Below are positions 8,644 through 16,700 of a stretch of DNA of 20,736 nt, in pieces. The DNA comes from Bacteroidota bacterium (GTDB lineage: Bacteria; Bacteroidota; Bacteroidia; Chitinophagales; Saprospiraceae). The position numbers and the translations under genes are program-made. The DNA lies in NCBI GenBank assembly GCA_029573365.1, contig JAKQGD010000007.1:1-20736 (forward strand), written 5' to 3'. Position 1 is the first letter of the stretch; every line of letters begins with the position of its first letter. The notes beneath the pieces are model-generated. The model had not been told where the DNA came from and ran no database searches. It saw only the letters and a program-made list of their open reading frames with translations.

Positions 8644-9879
8644 ATGCAAAGTTTTATTTATGTAAATGACCAAAGCGACTTTACCATTTACAATATACCG
8701 TTTGGTGTATGCGATAAAGCCGGCGATACGGCCATTTGCACGAGGGTAGGTGATGTAGTTGTCGACCTCAGCGAATGTGAACGAACAGGCATTTTTGAGA
8801 ATTTGGCATTGCCTGAGGGAATTTTCCGGAGGCAGTATTTGAATGACTTTATCGCTCTGGGCAAAAATGTGACCCGTGAAGTGAGGCTCCGACTTCAGGC
8901 GGCTCTGACCAGGGGAGGAAGGCTGGACAACGACATTTTCCGCGAATCCGCCATTTTTATCCCGGCGGACGATGTACATATGCTGTTGCCAATACAGATA
9001 GGTGATTATACAGATTTTTATAGCAGCCGCGAACATGCTACAAATGTAGGTATCATGTTCAGGGACCCTGCCAATGCCCTGTTGCCCAATTGGCTGCATC
9101 TTCCCGTAGGTTATCACGGGCGGGCATCCTCGATAGTAGTTTCCGGTACTGAGATCAAAAGGCCAAAAGGACAGACCATGCCTGAAGGTGCTGACAGCCC
9201 AGTTTTTGGCCCCACAAAACAACTGGATTTTGAACTGGAGATGGCCTTTGTTGTGGGCAAGGATACCTCGCCTGGCGATTCCATATCTACATCGGAAGCG
9301 GAAGACTACATTTTTGGGCTTATGCTTTTTAACGATTGGTCGGCCCGGGACATTCAGAAATGGGAGTATGTGCCGCTGGGTCCGTTTCTGGCTAAAAATT
9401 TTGCTTCTACTTTGTCGCCATGGGTGGTAACGCTTGAAGCTATGGAACCTTTCAGGGTTTCGGGACCGGTTCAGCAACCCGCAGTGCTACCTTATCTGCA
9501 GTACTCAGGAGATAAAAATTATGACATACATCTGAGAGTGGATATCGAGCCGTCAAATGGTCCTGAAAAGACGGTTTCTGTTTCTAATTTCCGATATATG
9601 TACTGGAATATGTGTCAGCAACTGGCACACCATACTGTCAACGGCTGCAATGTAAGGGTAGGGGACCTTATGGCATCAGGTACCATCAGCGGCCCTGCCC
9701 CGGATTCCTATGGGTCCATGCTTGAAATTGCATGGAAAGGCACCAAACCGGTGCAGATGCCGGATGGCAGTGAAAGAAAATTTATCCTCGACGGCGATAC
9801 AGTAAGGATGAGGGCCTGGAGTGAAAAGAGCGGCATCAGAGTCGGATTTGGACCTTGTGACGGCAAAATCCTGGGTTGA
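8644..9879 (+). CDS. fahA: Fumarylacetoacetase
   Basis: This 411-residue enzyme hydrolyses 4-fumarylacetoacetate to fumarate and acetoacetate, the last step of tyrosine/phenylalanine catabolism. The N-terminal SH3-like domain spans roughly residues 1-115 and the FAH catalytic fold follows. By alignment to mouse FAH with an offset of -2, the metal ligands are D124 (YTDFYSS), E197 and E199 (LDFELEMA) and D231 (FNDWSARD). The catalytic base is H131 (SREHATN), and substrate-site residues include K251 and T255 (LAKNFAST). The stretch VGYHGRASS and the C-terminal SGTISGP are also typical. Length is normal for the family. An ATG at 8640 is in another frame, and the ATG at 8644 gives the full N-terminus. 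The gene is monocistronic, divergent from the ATP-grasp gene and ends 3 bases from the convergent msrA. No other tyrosine-degradation gene lies in the window. Confidence 0.95.
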   Translation: MQSFIYVNDQSDFTIYNIPFGVCDKAGDTAICTRVGDVVVDLSECERTGIFENLALPEGIFRRQYLNDFIALGKNVTREVRLRLQAALTRGGRLDNDIFRESAIFIPADDVHMLLPIQIGDYTDFYSSREHATNVGIMFRDPANALLPNWLHLPVGYHGRASSIVVSGTEIKRPKGQTMPEGADSPVFGPTKQLDFELEMAFVVGKDTSPGDSISTSEAEDYIFGLMLFNDWSARDIQKWEYVPLGPFLAKNFASTLSPWVVTLEAMEPFRVSGPVQQPAVLPYLQYSGDKNYDIHLRVDIEPSNGPEKTVSVSNFRYMYWNMCQQLAHHTVNGCNVRVGDLMASGTISGPAPDSYGSMLEIAWKGTKPVQMPDGSERKFILDGDTVRMRAWSEKSGIRVGFGPCDGKILG

Positions 9880-9882
9880 TGG

Positions 9883-10566
9883 TTATTTTTTGTCCTTATC
9901 CTTGAGCAGCTCGGGATGTTTGTTTTGAAACCTCTTTAATCTGGGTATGCTCACAGCACGGATATATCCCTGTTCCGGATTGAACCTTTCGTAATCCTGG
10001 TGGTAGTCCTCGGCAGGATAAAAGCCTGTGTACCGCTCCAGGGTTGTGGCTACGGGACGTGAGTAAATGCCGCTTTCATTGATTTTCTTAATGGCTGCTT
10101 CGGCCATCTTTTTTTCTTCTTCTGAAGTGTAGAATATAGCTGACCTATATTGTTTGCCTCTGTCGGGGCCTTGTCCGTTGACTGTGGTAGGATCCTGGCT
10201 GTCAAAAAACACCATGAGCAGCGTCTCATATTTTACCAGGCCGGGATTGTAATACACCAAAACGGTCTCAGCATGGTCTGTTACTCCGGCACTAACCTTT
10301 TCGTAGGTGGCATCTTCGGCCTTGCCGCCCGCATACCCTGAGACCACTTCGCCCACACCGATCACAGACTCGAATACGGCTTCCACACACCAAAAACAAC
10401 CGCTGGCAAAATATGCTTTTTTCAAGCCTGAGGTATCTGCCATTAGTTTTTTTACTCGTTCGGCCTGGGGTGTGGGTGTGGCTGGCGTGATGTGTGGCTT
10501 CTGCCCGCAGGACAGGAAGCCGATGACAAGTATTGTGGACAGGATGTTTAAAAGCATAATTGACAA
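9883..10566 (-). CDS. msrA: Peptide-methionine (S)-S-oxide reductase, lipoprotein form
   Basis: A 227-residue MsrA that reduces methionine-S-sulfoxide in proteins and free methionine. The catalytic motif GCFWC is complete, with C57 the nucleophile and C60 next to it. Further hallmarks are the segment VGYAGG-like VSGYAGGKAEDATYEKV, GVTDHAE (the active-site His/Glu region), FFDSQDPTTVNGQGPDRGKQYRSAIFY and PAEDYHQDY. The N-terminus carries a lipoprotein signal with lipobox GFLSC (Cys20) followed by a Pro/Thr-rich linker, so the enzyme acts outside the cytoplasm, in the periplasm or at the surface. It presumably repairs envelope proteins and needs an export-side thiol reductant. The frame also has an ATG at codon 4. 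It lies 41 bases after the Asp-box lipoprotein on the same strand and may be cotranscribed with it. Its end is 3 bases from the end of fumarylacetoacetase. Confidence 0.93.
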   Translation of the reverse strand: MSIMLLNILSTILVIGFLSCGQKPHITPATPTPQAERVKKLMADTSGLKKAYFASGCFWCVEAVFESVIGVGEVVSGYAGGKAEDATYEKVSAGVTDHAETVLVYYNPGLVKYETLLMVFFDSQDPTTVNGQGPDRGKQYRSAIFYTSEEEKKMAEAAIKKINESGIYSRPVATTLERYTGFYPAEDYHQDYERFNPEQGYIRAVSIPRLKRFQNKHPELLKDKDKK

Positions 10567-10607
10567 TGATGATTTGCTTTAAGCAACAAAAAGTAAGGTC
10601 ATACGGT

Positions 10608-11546
10608 TTACAGTTCTATCTCAGCAATCAGTCCACCGGTACCGGAAACATAATATTTGCCATTGTGTATTACGGCGTCATAAATATCTTCATCAGTGGG
10701 CAACTTATACTGCTGCCATGTTTTGCCAGCATCATCTGATCTCCACAACCGGCCAAGGTTTCCTGTTATAATCAGTTCACGGGTGTCTGTGCCTGTTATT
10801 TTTCTGAATGAATTGGTTCCGTTGCCTCCTATTTTGATGTCCGGTTTGTGCCATGTTTGACCCCCGTCAGTAGTTTGTAGCATGGTTCCGTTGTAGCCGA
10901 TAATCCACCCGGTGGTGGAGTCCATAAAGTGGATAGAAGCAAAAAAATCACCGTCATAAGGCAGTATTTTCCAGGTGTGTCCGTTGTCGTCGGAGAGCAT
11001 CACATTGCCCCAGCCTGCTGCGATGTATCGGCGGTCTGATACTCTTTTTACATCTGATATTTCGAAGTCAAAATACAATGCTGTATCTATGACTAAATCT
11101 CTGTTGAGCAGATACGTATATCCCCGGCCATAAGATTTGCCACCTGAAGTTAGATAGCCGTTTTCGGTACTTATGATATTGTGGAGGATATCCCAGTGAC
11201 TTAGTCTGTGGAATTGCCACCTGGGATCGCCGGGACTGCCTGTAAAGAGATATCCGTCGGCACCTGTGGTCAGCAGCCTGCCCTGACTGTCCCTCAAAAG
11301 ACTAAAAAGACCTTTATTGGATATGGAATCAACCTGCATTATATCAGAAGTTGCCGTGCCTGAGACACATATGCCTCGTGTCCAAACGTAACCTCCGACA
11401 GCGGTCAGCCTGCCGTCAGGTGTGATGTCCAGATCATAAATGATGTCTGATGTCCCCGTAGTTTTGGTTTTGAAAGAAACGACGTCGTCAGGGGTGGTAC
11501 ACGCTACGACACAGACAATAAAAATGCAGGAGAGTGCCCTCCACAT
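10608..11546 (-). CDS. Asp-box (BNR) repeat lipoprotein, YCF48-like beta-propeller
   Basis: A 312-residue lipoprotein with lipobox VVAC (Cys16). Its C-terminal half holds three Asp-box motifs, SDDNGHTW (185-192), TTDGGQTW (225-232) and SDDAGKTW (270-277). These are beta-hairpin turns of beta-propellers as found in sialidases, sortilins and the YCF48/HCF136 group. Earlier blades look degenerate (ITPDGRLTAVGGY, RDSQGRLLTTGADGYL). No sialidase active-site signature (RIP, catalytic Tyr/Glu) is evident, so a binding or assembly role is more likely than hydrolysis. Its start is 3 bases after the stop of the small secreted protein upstream, so the two are almost certainly translated from one message. 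Specific function is unknown. Confidence 0.75.
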   Translation of the reverse strand: MWRALSCIFIVCVVACTTPDDVVSFKTKTTGTSDIIYDLDITPDGRLTAVGGYVWTRGICVSGTATSDIMQVDSISNKGLFSLLRDSQGRLLTTGADGYLFTGSPGDPRWQFHRLSHWDILHNIISTENGYLTSGGKSYGRGYTYLLNRDLVIDTALYFDFEISDVKRVSDRRYIAAGWGNVMLSDDNGHTWKILPYDGDFFASIHFMDSTTGWIIGYNGTMLQTTDGGQTWHKPDIKIGGNGTNSFRKITGTDTRELIITGNLGRLWRSDDAGKTWQQYKLPTDEDIYDAVIHNGKYYVSGTGGLIAEIEL

Positions 11547-11549
11547 GAC

Positions 11550-12044
11550 TTATTTTTCGGGACCTATGACTGATCTGCTGAAAACAGGGAAAGCCACGCT
11601 GCCGTAATGCGAAAAACGGTTAGAATGTTTGAGAGGTGACTGATAGCCGGCCAGAAATCCTGTAAGCAGTGTCTTAACTGTTTCGTAATTCATGTTTTTT
11701 GAATTGGGCTTGGGATAAAAGGCAATAAAATCTATCGTCCCGTCTTTGTCCCAGAATACATTAAACCAAAGTTTTACGCCCTTGAGGTCAACATTGTTTT
11801 TAGTGGAGTAATCCTCAATGTCCTTCATAAGCATGGTCCAGTTGTCGTATGCCAGTTCCATGTTGTTATTGCAAACTTCAAAAAGCATGGCATTGTAATT
11901 ACGAACCATTTTTTCGTAGTCGCCTTCGTCCTCTCCAATAAAAAATACTGTGCGTTTTGTGTCTGCGGCATTGCTCTTTTTTTGTGACCAAAGGCCGGCC
12001 ACAGGCAATATCAAGCAAAACAAAACAAGGATGATCTTAGGCAT
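11550..12044 (-). CDS. Small secreted protein of unknown function
   Basis: A 164-residue protein with a clear Sec signal peptide (residues 1 to about 21, ending LWSQ) and no lipobox. The mature part is mixed alpha/beta with FFIGEDEGDYEKMVRNYNAML near the start (a long helix follows) and KLWFNVFWDKDGTIDFIAFYPKP in the middle. That central stretch resembles the beta-strand region of Bacteroidota periplasmic proteins in which a TonB-C-like fold estimates residual changes, but I cannot assign a family. It is the first gene of a likely three-gene unit with the Asp-box lipoprotein (3 bases downstream) and msrA. A plausible promoter lies 37 bases upstream. Confidence 0.7.
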   Translation of the reverse strand: MPKIILVLFCLILPVAGLWSQKKSNAADTKRTVFFIGEDEGDYEKMVRNYNAMLFEVCNNNMELAYDNWTMLMKDIEDYSTKNNVDLKGVKLWFNVFWDKDGTIDFIAFYPKPNSKNMNYETVKTLLTGFLAGYQSPLKHSNRFSHYGSVAFPVFSRSVIGPEK

Positions 12045-12080
12045 TGTTGTACGGAATTAATATTTCAACAACGAAAATAC

Positions 12081-12088
12081 CAAAATTA
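12081..12088 (-). promoter_or_regulatory. Candidate -7 box upstream of the secreted protein / Asp-box lipoprotein / msrA unit
   Basis: Read on the minus strand, this is TAATTTTG, an exact match to TAnnTTTG, 37 bases before the ATG at 12044. No good -33 element is found at the ideal spacing. A TTG lies 9 bases upstream of this box, which is too close, but it is 18 bases from a second, weaker TATTTTCG box downstream. Which of the two is used is undecided. Confidence 0.35.
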
Positions 12089-12221
12089 TTGCAATTCCAA
12101 CTTTTTTATGGAATTATTAAATTTTTTTTAATCTCATCAGCCGAGTCGTAAAGGTCCAGTTCAGGACAAAGTGTGCAAATAAACTAAGTTCTCTGAAGTT
12201 CCGATGGCTTTGTGTCCCGGG

Positions 12222-12800
12222 TCAGATATCCGCAGATATGAGTGTATTTTTACGGCTATATCTTAAAAACGCCTCAAAGGCTGTAAAAATGACCGATGAA
12301 AACAGGACTGTACTTATGAGTGAGGGTATAAAAAACGGCCAGGCTGCAGTATAACAGGTCACGAGCCCGCTGATGTCACGTGAGTAATTGCTGTGTGATG
12401 ACAGCCAGGCACCAAAATTGGTTACAATAAAGAAGATGACCGAGCTGCTCAGGGCAGCCATGAGTACCGATCCTGCATTGACTTTTTTAAGCAGGTGGCT
12501 GCTGGCCAGGGCGATCAGGATCAGGGCAAGGGCGGTATAAATCATGTAGTCGCTAAACCACACAAAACCTTCCTGCTCGGTAAAAAACCCTCTTTGTGTC
12601 GTGTTATTGATGACCAGGTCAGACAAAAGCAGCATGATGATGGGCATAAGATAAGCCAGGTACCTTCGGACAAGGTATGCGGCTCCAAATATGGTGATTG
12701 ACTCAGTGGGTGTCAGATTGGGCATGTGGGGCAGTATCCGGTTTACGGCTGCCAGGACGAGCATAATCAGGACGGATAAAAAGGCATATTTGTTTTTCAT
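12222..12800 (-). CDS. DUF6580 family integral membrane protein
   Basis: A 192-residue inner-membrane protein with about six hydrophobic segments (roughly 5-22, 33-43, 47-65, 83-105, 107-131 and 145-175). I recognise the DUF6580 family from RILPHMPNLTPTESITIFGAAY, LSDLVINN, FFIVTNFGAW and the ending TCYTAAWPFF. The compact six-helix layout resembles substrate-binding S components of ECF transporters, so a role in small-molecule uptake is possible, but this is inference. It is divergent from the GNAT gene with only 100 bases between the two starts, which is too short for a large riboswitch. The 177 bases between its end and the next gene hold no ORF. Confidence 0.78.
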   Translation of the reverse strand: MKNKYAFLSVLIMLVLAAVNRILPHMPNLTPTESITIFGAAYLVRRYLAYLMPIIMLLLSDLVINNTTQRGFFTEQEGFVWFSDYMIYTALALILIALASSHLLKKVNAGSVLMAALSSSVIFFIVTNFGAWLSSHSNYSRDISGLVTCYTAAWPFFIPSLISTVLFSSVIFTAFEAFLRYSRKNTLISADI

Positions 12801-12864
12801 GTGTACAGGCTCCGATTTTGTGTGTAAATAATTAACCCCGCTATGTAGCCAAGGGTTTTGTATT

Positions 12865-12872
12865 TAATTTTG
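12865..12872 (+). promoter_or_regulatory. Candidate -7 box of the acetyltransferase promoter
   Basis: TAATTTTG matches TAnnTTTG exactly, 28 bases before the GNAT ATG. No TTTG -33 element is found at the usual 17-23 base spacing. Support is therefore only the -7 box and its position in the short divergent intergenic region. Confidence 0.3.
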
Positions 12873-12900
12873 TGATGCAAATATATGATTTTTTTAGAAA

Positions 12901-13425
12901 ATGGAATACGGTACCGGAATCAGTATGCAGTCAGCCAGGCCTGCTGATGTGACCGAACTGGCAGAATTGTTCAGGTTGGCAACTGATGAAATGTTGTCCC
13001 GCAATGTAAAACAGTGGAATTATACCTATCCTCTGGCCGTGCATATCGAAAAAGACATAGCCAAGGGCAGTTGTTTTGTACATCGGATAGACGGAAAAAT
13101 AGCCGGTACGGTATGTCTCGACGGTAATCAGGACCCACAATACCAAAAGATACACTGGCATTTTGCAGCGGTCAGGCCGCTGGTGATACACAGACTGTGC
13201 GTACATCCGCAGTTTCAGGGCAAGGGTCTGGGTAAAAAAATATGCCTTTTTGCAGAGGAATTTGCCAGACAACATGGATATGACGGTATAAGGCTCGATG
13301 CCTACAGCCTCAATGAAGCTTCAAACCTTCTTTACCTCAATCTAGGCTACAGGCGTGCCAACGGTTATTGTTATTTTCATGGCAATGCGGTACCATTCTG
13401 GTGTTATGATTATCTAATTATCTGA
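12901..13425 (+). CDS. GNAT family N-acetyltransferase
   Basis: A 174-residue GCN5-related acetyltransferase, which transfers acetyl from acetyl-CoA to an amine. The acetyl-CoA binding motif A is clear: IHRLCVHPQFQGKGLG, with Q106-x-x-G109-x-G111. The segment GYDGIRLDAYSLNEASNLLYLNLGYRR is the usual motif B and C-terminal part, with the conserved Asn and Tyr. The N-terminus SARPADVTELAELFRLATDEM is the typical first strand and helix. The acceptor is not predictable. The last codons (for YLII) and the stop lie inside an AT-rich octamer repeat, so the C-terminus may have been set by the repeat array. The gene is monocistronic. Confidence 0.88.
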   Translation: MEYGTGISMQSARPADVTELAELFRLATDEMLSRNVKQWNYTYPLAVHIEKDIAKGSCFVHRIDGKIAGTVCLDGNQDPQYQKIHWHFAAVRPLVIHRLCVHPQFQGKGLGKKICLFAEEFARQHGYDGIRLDAYSLNEASNLLYLNLGYRRANGYCYFHGNAVPFWCYDYLII

Positions 13426-13450
13426 TGATCTAATGATCTGATTATTTATT
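13411..13450. repeat. AT-rich degenerate octamer array (5 units) overlapping the 3' end of the GNAT gene
   Basis: Five consecutive 8-base units can be read: TATCTAAT, TATCTGAT, GATCTAAT, GATCTGAT, TATTTATT. The first two contain the last codons and the TGA stop (13423-13425) of the acetyltransferase. It is the first of three adjacent short-period arrays in this intergenic region. Confidence 0.6.
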
Positions 13451-13491
13451 AGCTGCTGGCTACTTGCCATTGGCTAGGTGGTTAGCTGGTT
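13450..13491. repeat. Degenerate heptamer block (6 units)
   Basis: Six consecutive 7-base units can be read: TAGCTGC, TGGCTAC, TTGCCAT, TGGCTAG, GTGGTTA, GCTGGTT. The first four are related, approximately T(G/T)GC(T/C)A(N), while the last two are weaker. The composition (GC-richer, C/T/G) differs from both flanking octamer arrays, so it is a distinct element. Confidence 0.4.
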
Positions 13492-13494
13492 AAA

Positions 13495-13671
13495 AAATCG
13501 ACAATTCAACAATTCAACAATTCAACAATTCAACAAATCGACAAATCGACAATTCAACAAATCGACAAATAAAACAAATTACCAAATCGACAAATCAACA
13601 AATCGACAAATCGACAAATCAACAATTCAACAAATCAACAATTCAACAAATCGACAAATTACCAAATCGAC
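13495..13671. repeat. 22-unit octanucleotide tandem array
   Basis: The 177 bases divide completely into 22 adjacent units, all 8 bases long except one of 9. Four variants occur: AAATCGAC (10 copies, 13495-13502 first), AATTCAAC (7), AAATCAAC (3, with two of them separated by an AATTCAAC) and AAATTACC (2); the odd unit is AAATAAAAC at 13567-13575. Every unit starts AA and nearly all end in AC. Units are partly ordered: four AATTCAAC in a row, then alternating AAATCGAC-rich runs. Because 8 is not a multiple of 3, one frame translates as an 8-residue periodic Asn/Ser/Thr/Gln-rich peptide of 75 residues, which is not a gene. The array ends 125 bases before the chosen start of the secreted metalloprotease. 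Confidence 0.92.
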
Positions 13672-13732
13672 ACCCTCTGGTTGCCGCCTGAATTGTCGTA
13701 TGTGACAACATTGACAAATATAGTGAACAATA

Positions 13733-13766
13733 TTGAAAGGTGTCACGTTTTTGTTTGTTAACTTTA
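13733..13766 (+). promoter_or_regulatory. Candidate promoter of the secreted metalloprotease
   Basis: TTG at 13733-13735 and TAACTTTA at 13759-13766 are separated by 23 bases. This resembles the Bacteroidota -33 and -7 elements, the second with A instead of G at the last position. The transcript would start about 25 bases before the ATG at 13797. This spacing supports the internal start and argues against the ATG at 13740, which would lie inside the promoter. Confidence 0.3.
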
Positions 13767-13796
13767 CCAATAAATTGTAAAATTCCTTTCCTTGCC

Positions 13797-16700
13797 ATGA
13801 GATCAGCCAAAATTTTTCTTTTGTCTTTGCTGACAAACAGTTGTTTATTTGCCCAGACTTCCTGGGTGGTATTGCATGAGTCAGACCTACCGCAACAATC
13901 CAGGGAAGACAGGGAAATCGTGCCGGAAAAGGCAGCATTTTACAAACTGGATGCCGTATCTCTGGCTTCAGAACTCGCCGCTGCACCCTCAGAAGAAAGT
14001 TATATAAACCACAGGAAAGGCCGCAAAGTGATGCTGCCGGGGACCGAAGGCAAGATGGCAGAGTATACCGTGTGGCAGGCACCTGTGATGGAGCCGGGGC
14101 TGGCCGCAAGATATCCATCCATAAAGTCATTTAAGGGATTCAAAACTTCTAATCCTGATGAAACGGTGAGATTCAGCACAGGACCAAGAGGGTTTCACGG
14201 TGTCATACTAAGCAGCGACCGACAAGTATATATAGATCCGGTGGCCGAAAATCAGGGTACCTACTACCAGGTTTACAATACTGCCGACCATAAGGATGAC
14301 CAGTTGGCAGGGCGTCCTTTTTGTGGTACCAGCGATGAATGGCTTCACGACATAAGAATCCTAAATACCGGCAGCGGCAGAAATCTTGGAGATAAAATAG
14401 AATTGCGTAAATACAGGCTGGCCCTGGGATGCTCGGGAGAGTGGGGTGCTCTGCGTGGCACTGTCGAAAAGGCTCTTGCAGAGATGGTCACCTTTGTCGA
14501 CAGGGCCAATATTGTCTTTGAAAAAGAAATAGCGGCCACCCTGATTCTTATAGACAAAAATGACCAGCTGATTTTTCTGGACGGTGCCGCAGATCCATAC
14601 AGCAATCCCAATCAGGGGCTTTCGCTGGTAGGCCAGAATACAGCTATCCTCAATGGCAGGGTAGGATTTGCTTCCTATGAAGTGGGACATATGTTTTCTG
14701 TCTGTTATGATGTCGGAGGGGTAGCAGCCGGGCAAGTATGTACCAAGGGCAAAGGAGCCGGGGTCACCTGTCACAACGGTACATCTGTGAGCAATGGCAT
14801 CGTCCTCGTATTTAACCACGAGGTAGGACACCAGATGACCGCCAGCCATACCTTTAACCATTGTGGTGATACTGACCAGCTGGCTCTGGGCACGGCTTAT
14901 GAGCCTGGCAGCGGCAGTACCATCATGGCGTATCCGGGTGCCTGTGGTGCCGACAATCTCGGTGCTCCCCGCGATGATTATTACCATGTGGCGTCACTGG
15001 AACAGATGCTTTCGTTTACCAATTCTGAAGGAGCCGACGCCTACGAATGTGCCCAGAAAACAGACATAGGCAATCACCTCCCCGTGCTGACTATGCCTTA
15101 CAAAGACGGTTTCTACATACCCAGATCCACTCCTTTTTTACTGCAGGCCACGGCCACAGACCAGGACGGGGACAACCTCACCTACACCTGGGAACAGTTT
15201 GATAACCAAACCTCCAGTCCACTTGGGTCTCCCACAGGTGATGCCCCCTTGTTCAGATCATTAAAGCCCGGAACATCGCCAGTAAGATATTTTCCCGCGG
15301 TAACAAGAATACTCAATGGACAGTTTACGGACAAGACAGAGCTTTTGCCTGACTACGGCAGAGGCATGACTTTCAGATTTGTGGTCAGGGATAACAATCC
15401 TCTGGGCAATGCGGCCGTATGGGAGGAAGTGAAATTCAGAGTGGCAGACAATGCAGGTCCATTTAAGCTTACCTACCCTGTACTGGACTACAAATGGAAG
15501 ATGGGCGACAAAGTAAACGTAACGTGGGATGTGGCCGGTACAGACGTCGCACCAGTTTTATGTAAAAAGGTGGACATATACATGGCCTTTAACAACAGCC
15601 TCGACTTTAAAAGCGACAACCTCCTGCTCCTGGCCGGTGGTGTAAACAACGATGGTCAGGAGACGGTAATCATCCCCGCCAAGGAATCGATACGTGCCCG
15701 GATCGTAGTTAAAGCTGCCGACAATATTTTCCTGTCCACAGGGTTATACAACTCTAGAATCGATATACCTACTGACCCTTCCTTTTTTATGGATGTGGCT
15801 GACGCCCAAAGGGATATCTGCCTTCCGGCGAAAGAAGAATTTGAGTTTATGACCATGGGGTTTGGCGGTCTTACTGACAATATCAGATATGAGGTGGTAG
15901 AAGGGCTGCCACAGGATGCTGCAGTGACCTTTATAAAAGACAGTGTGGAGCCGGGTGAATCTAACAAGCTTTCTATAGCTTTTCCCAATACAGCAGGTAC
16001 AGGATTCTACGAAGTCAAAGTAAGGGCTTATGTCCCCGGTGTAGACACCATAGAACGCTTCCTCAGACTGAGCCTGACCAGGACACTGGTAGACTATGTA
16101 GCACTGTCAGAACCAACAGATGGACTCAGCAATGCAGGGCCCACTCAAAAATACATCTGGGAAAAAAGAGACGACGCCACCGGATATCTGCTGGAAGTAG
16201 CCACCTCTCCGGGCTTTGAAGCAGACAAGATCGTCATCAGCGAAAATGTGGTGACCAACCTATACAATTCCAACGTTTTTCTCGAAAAGGCAACCATCTA
16301 CTACTGGCGGGTAAGGGCTTACAACGGGTGCCGCAATGGCGAATGGTCACGCACCTTTGCTTTCAATACCGAAGCACTCAGCTGCTCAGTCATCAAATCG
16401 GGTCCTCTGTCTATAAATATCTCAGGCAGCGGCATGCCGGTGGTAGAAACGGTGCTCAATGTATTTAATGATGGAACCATTAGCGATGTCAATGTCAAAA
16501 ACATCAGTGGCGACCATCAGTGGTCGGGTGATGTAGTCGCCTATCTCGTAGCCCCGTCGGGCAAGGAGGTTCTGCTCTGGAGCAGAAAATGCGGCTCATC
16601 TAAAGGATTTAATGTAGGCCTGGACGATCAGTCAAACCAGTATTTTCAGTGTCCTATAAATCTGGGCAGAATATACAGGCCCGAATCTCCGCTCACGGTC

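Noticed and set aside
8629..9477. A 282-codon open frame on the minus strand, antisense to fumarylacetoacetase
   Set aside because: It is fully inside a strongly supported gene, and its product is a basic, low-plausibility sequence with no domain or signal that I recognise.
12801..12900. Riboswitch in the divergent region upstream of the DUF6580 membrane protein
   Set aside because: Only 100 bases separate the two starts, and no conserved riboswitch core such as a B12-box-like sequence was seen.
13478..13705. A 75-codon open frame across the octamer array encoding a Asn/Ser/Thr/Gln-rich 8-residue periodic peptide
   Set aside because: It is the direct translation of an 8-base tandem repeat, which lacks stops by composition, and it has no start context or homology to a protein that I know.
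13740..13796. Upstream ATG start of the metalloprotease at 13740
   Set aside because: The extra 19 residues precede a complete signal peptide, and the ATG overlaps the candidate promoter. The start at 13797 is better.
14361..14987. A 208-codon minus-strand frame within the metalloprotease
   Set aside because: It is antisense to the catalytic domain with its conserved zinc site, and the product has no recognisable features.
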